NCBI GenBank assembly: GCA_965248765.1
Contig: CBDFKF010000003.1
Coordinates: 558,001-622,000 of the forward strand
From: CBDFKF01 sp965248765
Lineage (GTDB): Bacteria > Pseudomonadota > Alphaproteobacteria > VGEJ01
Direction of reading: 5' to 3'
Length of the DNA stretch: 64,000 nucleotides
Below, one piece after another: positions 61,126 to 64,000 of the stretch. Under the pieces are notes generated by a model. That model saw nothing but the letters and a program-made list of their open reading frames with translations, was not told the origin of the DNA and ran no database searches. The position numbers and the translations under genes were made by a program. How positions within the stretch are numbered: the first letter of the stretch is position 1; every line of letters starts with the position of its first letter.

Positions 61126-61580
61126 CGACGGGCAGCGAAGAAATCGCGCAGGAGCATTTGGGCGGCGCTCTCGTTGAGTCCGCCATAGACCTCGGGACGA
61201 TGGTTGCAGGTCGGCTGGTGGAACAGGCGTGGCCCGTGCTCGACGCCGCCCCCTTTGGCATCGTACGCGGCGAAGTAGAGCCTGCGGATGCGCGCCAGCA
61301 CGATCGCTTGCGCGCACATGGGGCACGGCTCCATCGACACGTACAGATCGCAACCGCGCAGCCGGGGCGACCCGATCCGCGTGGCAGCTGCGCGGATCGC
61401 CAGCACTTCAGCGTGGGCCGTTGGGTCGCTGTCGGCGATAACGCGGTTGCCCGCGGTCGCCAGAACGGTGTCGTGTTCCGCATCGACGACTACCGCGCCG
61501 ACCGGCACCTCGCCCTGATCGGCGGCCTCGCGCGCCGCCGCGAGCGCACGCGCCATGAAAGGATTCCCAGCTTGGCCCAT
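61122..61580 (-). CDS. tadA: tRNA adenosine(34) deaminase TadA
   Basis: 152 residues with the zinc deaminase site DPTAHAEVLAIRAAA (catalytic Glu) and MEPCPMCAQAIVLARIRRLY (two Cys). FMARALAAAREAADQGEVPV is the standard start. It converts A34 to inosine in tRNA-Arg(ACG). Intact; it converges with purD. The 203-bp gap upstream (61581-61783), shared with the divergent pseudouridine synthase gene, holds no gene. Confidence 0.94.
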   Translation of the reverse strand: MGQAGNPFMARALAAAREAADQGEVPVGAVVVDAEHDTVLATAGNRVIADSDPTAHAEVLAIRAAATRIGSPRLRGCDLYVSMEPCPMCAQAIVLARIRRLYFAAYDAKGGGVEHGPRLFHQPTCNHRPEVYGGLNESAAQMLLRDFFAARR

Positions 61581-61783
61581 CGCCCGAGACTCGATCCGCG
61601 CCTACATCTCGTCAAGCGCGCATACCACGGTATGCGACGGTCAGGCCTCACTGGATGCGCTGACTCCTGCGAAGGCGGTGCCGTGTGACCCACCTCGGCC
61701 TAGCGAAACCGCTGAGCCGTCCAGCGCCGACCGCTGCTCTAGCGGCGTTGTCGAAGGTATCACGACGCCCCTAGACTGCCCGC

Positions 61784-62569
61784 ATGGGCGAGCGTGTTGC
61801 GAAACGCTTGGCGCGGGTCGGTCTCTGCTCGCGCCGCGAGGCCGAGCGCTGGATAGCCGCTGGCCGCGTATCGCTCGACGGTATCGTGCTAACGACACCC
61901 GCCACCGTTGTCGGGCCAGCGAGCGAGCTGCGGGTCGATGGCGAGATCGTCGCGCTCCCGGCACCCCGCCGCCTGTGGCGTTACCACAAACCGCCCGGGT
62001 TGCTCACGACGCGGCGTGATCCTCGTGGGCGAGCCACCGTATTCGACAACCTGCCAGCCGACATGCCACGTGTGGTCAGCGTCGGCCGACTCGACCTGGC
62101 GAGCGAGGGGCTGCTTCTCCTGACGAATGACGGCACTCTGGCCCAGCGCTTCGCTCATCCGCGGCACGCAGTGGTCCGGCGCTACCGCGTCAGAGTGCAT
62201 GGTCGAGTCGATTTGGAGGCGCTGGCCGACCTGCGGCACGGCATCCATATCGGGCGCATCGCCTACGGTTCGATCGACGCGGCCGTCGTGCGCGCGGGTT
62301 CCAGCAACGCCTGGCTGGAGATCGCCCTGAGAGAAGGCAAGAAACGCGAAATCCGGCGCGTACTCGGCCATCTCGGGCTGGAGGTCAACCGGCTGATCCG
62401 CACGGCGTACGGACCGTTCACGCTCGGCCGTCTTCCCCGCGGCGCCGCCACGGTGGTTCCTGAACCGACGCTCGCAGCGGCGCTAGATGCTGTGGCGGCC
62501 GCGTCGCCTGAGCCGAGTCAATCAATCCCATGCGCATCGTCGGCGGCAACCTCAAGGGACGACGGCTGA
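61784..62569 (+). CDS. rRNA pseudouridine synthase (RluB/RsuA family)
   Basis: 261 residues: an S4 RNA-binding domain (RVAKRLARVGLCSRREAERW), then the RsuA-type synthase with the catalytic block VVSVGRLDLASEGLLLLTND (Asp in RLD) and EGKKREIRRVLGHLGLEVNRL. It modifies uridine in 23S or 16S rRNA. The C-terminus (about 30 residues, Ala/Ser-rich) overlaps rsmD by 40 bp, which suggests coupled translation. RluB is likelier than RsuA by length. Confidence 0.9.
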   Translation: MGERVAKRLARVGLCSRREAERWIAAGRVSLDGIVLTTPATVVGPASELRVDGEIVALPAPRRLWRYHKPPGLLTTRRDPRGRATVFDNLPADMPRVVSVGRLDLASEGLLLLTNDGTLAQRFAHPRHAVVRRYRVRVHGRVDLEALADLRHGIHIGRIAYGSIDAAVVRAGSSNAWLEIALREGKKREIRRVLGHLGLEVNRLIRTAYGPFTLGRLPRGAATVVPEPTLAAALDAVAAASPEPSQSIPCASSAATSRDDG

Positions 62570-63093
62570 CCGCGCCGAGCGGGCGGCTTGTGCGGCCGAC
62601 CGGCGACCGCGTGCGCGAGGCTCTTTTCAACGCCCTCTCCCACGCGGCATGGACGCCGCCCGACGGCTTTGACGAGGCCGAGATCGTCGATGTCTTCGCT
62701 GGCAGCGGCGCCCTTGGGTTCGAGGCCCTGTCCCGCGGTGCGCGGGATGCCGTGTTCATCGAGCGCGCGGCCGGCGCGCGGGCGGCGATCCAGACCAACG
62801 CGGCAGCGCTAGGAGTCGCCGATCGCGTGCGCATCCTCAACCGCACCGGCGATCAGCCGGGGCCGGCGCCCAAGCCCTGTCGATTCGCATTCCTCGACCC
62901 TCCCTATGGCCGTGGCCTCGCCGGCCCGGCCCTCGCCGCGCTGCGTGCGAACGGTTGGCTTGAGGCCGGCGCCGCCGTGATCGTCGAGCTCGCCAACAAT
63001 GAAGACCTTGCACCGCCGCCAGGCTTTGAGACCGTGGACCGGCGCCGCTACGGCGGCGCACGAGTCGTCTTTCTTATCAACCTCCCTGCTTAA
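62530..63093 (+). CDS. rsmD: 16S rRNA (guanine(966)-N(2))-methyltransferase RsmD
   Basis: 187 residues. RsmD signature MRIVGGNLKGRRLTAPSG (RIVGG...GR.L), then GDRVREALFNALSH, the SAM-binding VDVFAGSGALGFEALSRGA and the catalytic block FLDPPYGRGLAG. It methylates G966 of 16S rRNA. Stop-to-stop overlap with mutL (convergent). Intact. Confidence 0.95.
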   Translation: MRIVGGNLKGRRLTAPSGRLVRPTGDRVREALFNALSHAAWTPPDGFDEAEIVDVFAGSGALGFEALSRGARDAVFIERAAGARAAIQTNAAALGVADRVRILNRTGDQPGPAPKPCRFAFLDPPYGRGLAGPALAALRANGWLEAGAAVIVELANNEDLAPPPGFETVDRRRYGGARVVFLINLPA

Positions 63094-64000
63094 CGGCGCC
63101 CGAACAGCCGCTCGATCGCCGCGAGATCGAGTGCGATGTACGTGGGGCGCCCGTGATTGCACTGGCCGGAATGCGGCGTCCGTTCCATTTCACGCAACAG
63201 CGCGTTCATCTCCTCGGCATTCAGCCGACGACCCGCCCGGACGCTGCCGTGGCAGGCCATGGTGCTGCATACCGCATCGAGGCGCTCGCGCAAGCCGGCT
63301 GCCCGGTCGAGCTCCCGCAGGTCATCAGCGAGATCGCGCACCAGCCCCGGCACATCGGTTTGGCCCAACGGTCCCGGCACCTCTCGCACGACGATTGCGC
63401 CGGGGCCGAACGGCTCGACGGTCAAGCCCAGTTCGGCCAGTTCGTCGGCACGCTCGGCGAGACGAGCGGCGTCCGCTTCGTCGAGCTCGACCACCTCGGG
63501 GATCAACAGGCCCTGCCGCGCCACACCAGCCCCCGCCAGGGCAGCTTTCATGCGCTCGTAGACCAACCGCTCATGGGCCGCGTGCTGGTCGACGATGACG
63601 ATGCCCTCGCTGGTTTGGGCAATGATGTAGGTATCGTGCACCTGACCGCGCGCCGCGCCCAACGGGAACGCCGTGGCCCATTCATCGGCGTCTGCGCTCT
63701 CCATCGCATCGTGGCGGGCCGAGGGAGCATCGACCCCGGCCGTATCGCGGTTGCCGGCGGGCAGCGGCGCCTGATAGGCGATGCTCGCTTCCGCAAGGCC
63801 GCGGGAAAAGCTGGTACCCCGACCGCTTGCCGGGCGGAATGCACCGAGCGCCGCCTGCGCGACGCTGGTCGCCGAGCGGTGCCCTGCCAGCGCCAACGCG
63901 TGCTTGATGGCCCCGACGATCAGACCGCGGACCAGACCAGCGTCGCGAAAACGAACCTCGGTCTTGGCCGGGTGAACGTTGACGTCGATCGATTCGGCCG
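63090..64000 (-). CDS. mutL: DNA mismatch repair protein MutL, C-terminal part (continues past the window)
   Basis: The frame is open to the right edge and contains the MutL block ESIDVNVHPAKTEVRFRDA at the window end, which closes the N-terminal GHKL/transducer half. The rest is the linker and the C-terminal dimerisation domain: GQVHDTYIIAQTSEGIVIVD, QHAAHERLVYERM, and the CH-type MACHGSVRAGRRLNAEEM and HSGQCNHGRPTYIALD near the end, sites of metal binding in MutL endonucleases. It carries an intact C-terminus; the start lies outside. Confidence 0.95.
   Translation of the reverse strand, partial: AESIDVNVHPAKTEVRFRDAGLVRGLIVGAIKHALALAGHRSATSVAQAALGAFRPASGRGTSFSRGLAEASIAYQAPLPAGNRDTAGVDAPSARHDAMESADADEWATAFPLGAARGQVHDTYIIAQTSEGIVIVDQHAAHERLVYERMKAALAGAGVARQGLLIPEVVELDEADAARLAERADELAELGLTVEPFGPGAIVVREVPGPLGQTDVPGLVRDLADDLRELDRAAGLRERLDAVCSTMACHGSVRAGRRLNAEEMNALLREMERTPHSGQCNHGRPTYIALDLAAIERLFGRR

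Noticed and set aside
1..64000. CRISPR arrays, tRNA or rRNA genes, prophage
   Set aside because: No regularly spaced repeats, no cloverleaf-like sequence and no phage structural genes were seen in the gaps between genes. A computed tRNA scan would be decisive.

Overview
The window is high-GC chromosomal DNA from an alphaproteobacterium. The evidence is a TrcR/DUF1013 cell-cycle regulator, a DUF2093 protein, and the order msbA - DUF374 - waaA - lpxK - lpxL - DUF2093 followed by xseA and purD, which is typical of Rhodospirillales/Rhizobiales-type genomes. Lineage below class cannot be fixed from the sequence alone.

Layout. 1-2.7 kb: a 2OG-Fe(II) oxygenase and the 3' part of ada, cut off by insertion sequence copy 1 (1257-2653), then a cold-shock gene remnant. 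3.3-4.5 kb: a cNMP-binding/EAL c-di-GMP phosphodiesterase. 4.5-10 kb: a peptide-type ABC importer operon in which three of five genes are damaged. 10-22 kb: a catabolic block (enolase-superfamily dehydratase, iron alcohol dehydrogenase, acyl-CoA ligase, CoxMSL-type molybdenum hydroxylase, two SMP-30 lactonases, zinc alcohol dehydrogenase, LLM flavin oxidoreductase). 22-23.6 kb: two DUF465 genes and a decayed PAS gene. 23.7-25.5 kb: an IS1595-family element that carries passenger genes and has a recognisable target duplication. 25.5-31.2 kb: two acyl-CoA ligases (one PrpE-like), an SDR and a C45 Ntn-hydrolase. 31.2-38.2 kb: trcR, then a cobalamin riboswitch and btuB-btuF-btuC-btuD-tonB. 38.5-47 kb: two nucleotide cyclases, a stand-alone cNMP-binding protein, a tandem pair of small membrane proteins and detoxification enzymes. 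47-50 kb: a lipid-kinase-like gene and a molybdopterin oxidoreductase. 50.3-51.6 kb: insertion sequence copy 2, inverted relative to copy 1 and flanked by a 16-bp duplication. 51.7-64 kb: housekeeping genes for lipid A/Kdo synthesis and for DNA and RNA maintenance, ending in a partial mutL.

The most striking global feature is gene damage. Fifteen loci carry a frameshift, an in-frame stop or a truncation, nearly all of them left of 51.7 kb, while eleven recognisable housekeeping genes to the right are intact. TAA, TAG and TGA all occur as internal stops, so recoding is not the explanation. Either the genome is shedding accessory genes, as host-associated bacteria do, or the assembly carries single-base deletion errors; many of the frameshifted genes have a span of 3n+2. 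The best candidate for something new is the passenger operon in the IS1595 element: a zinc-ribbon protein, a two-helix membrane protein and a small hydrophilic protein. The tandem small membrane proteins at 40.1-40.8 kb come next.
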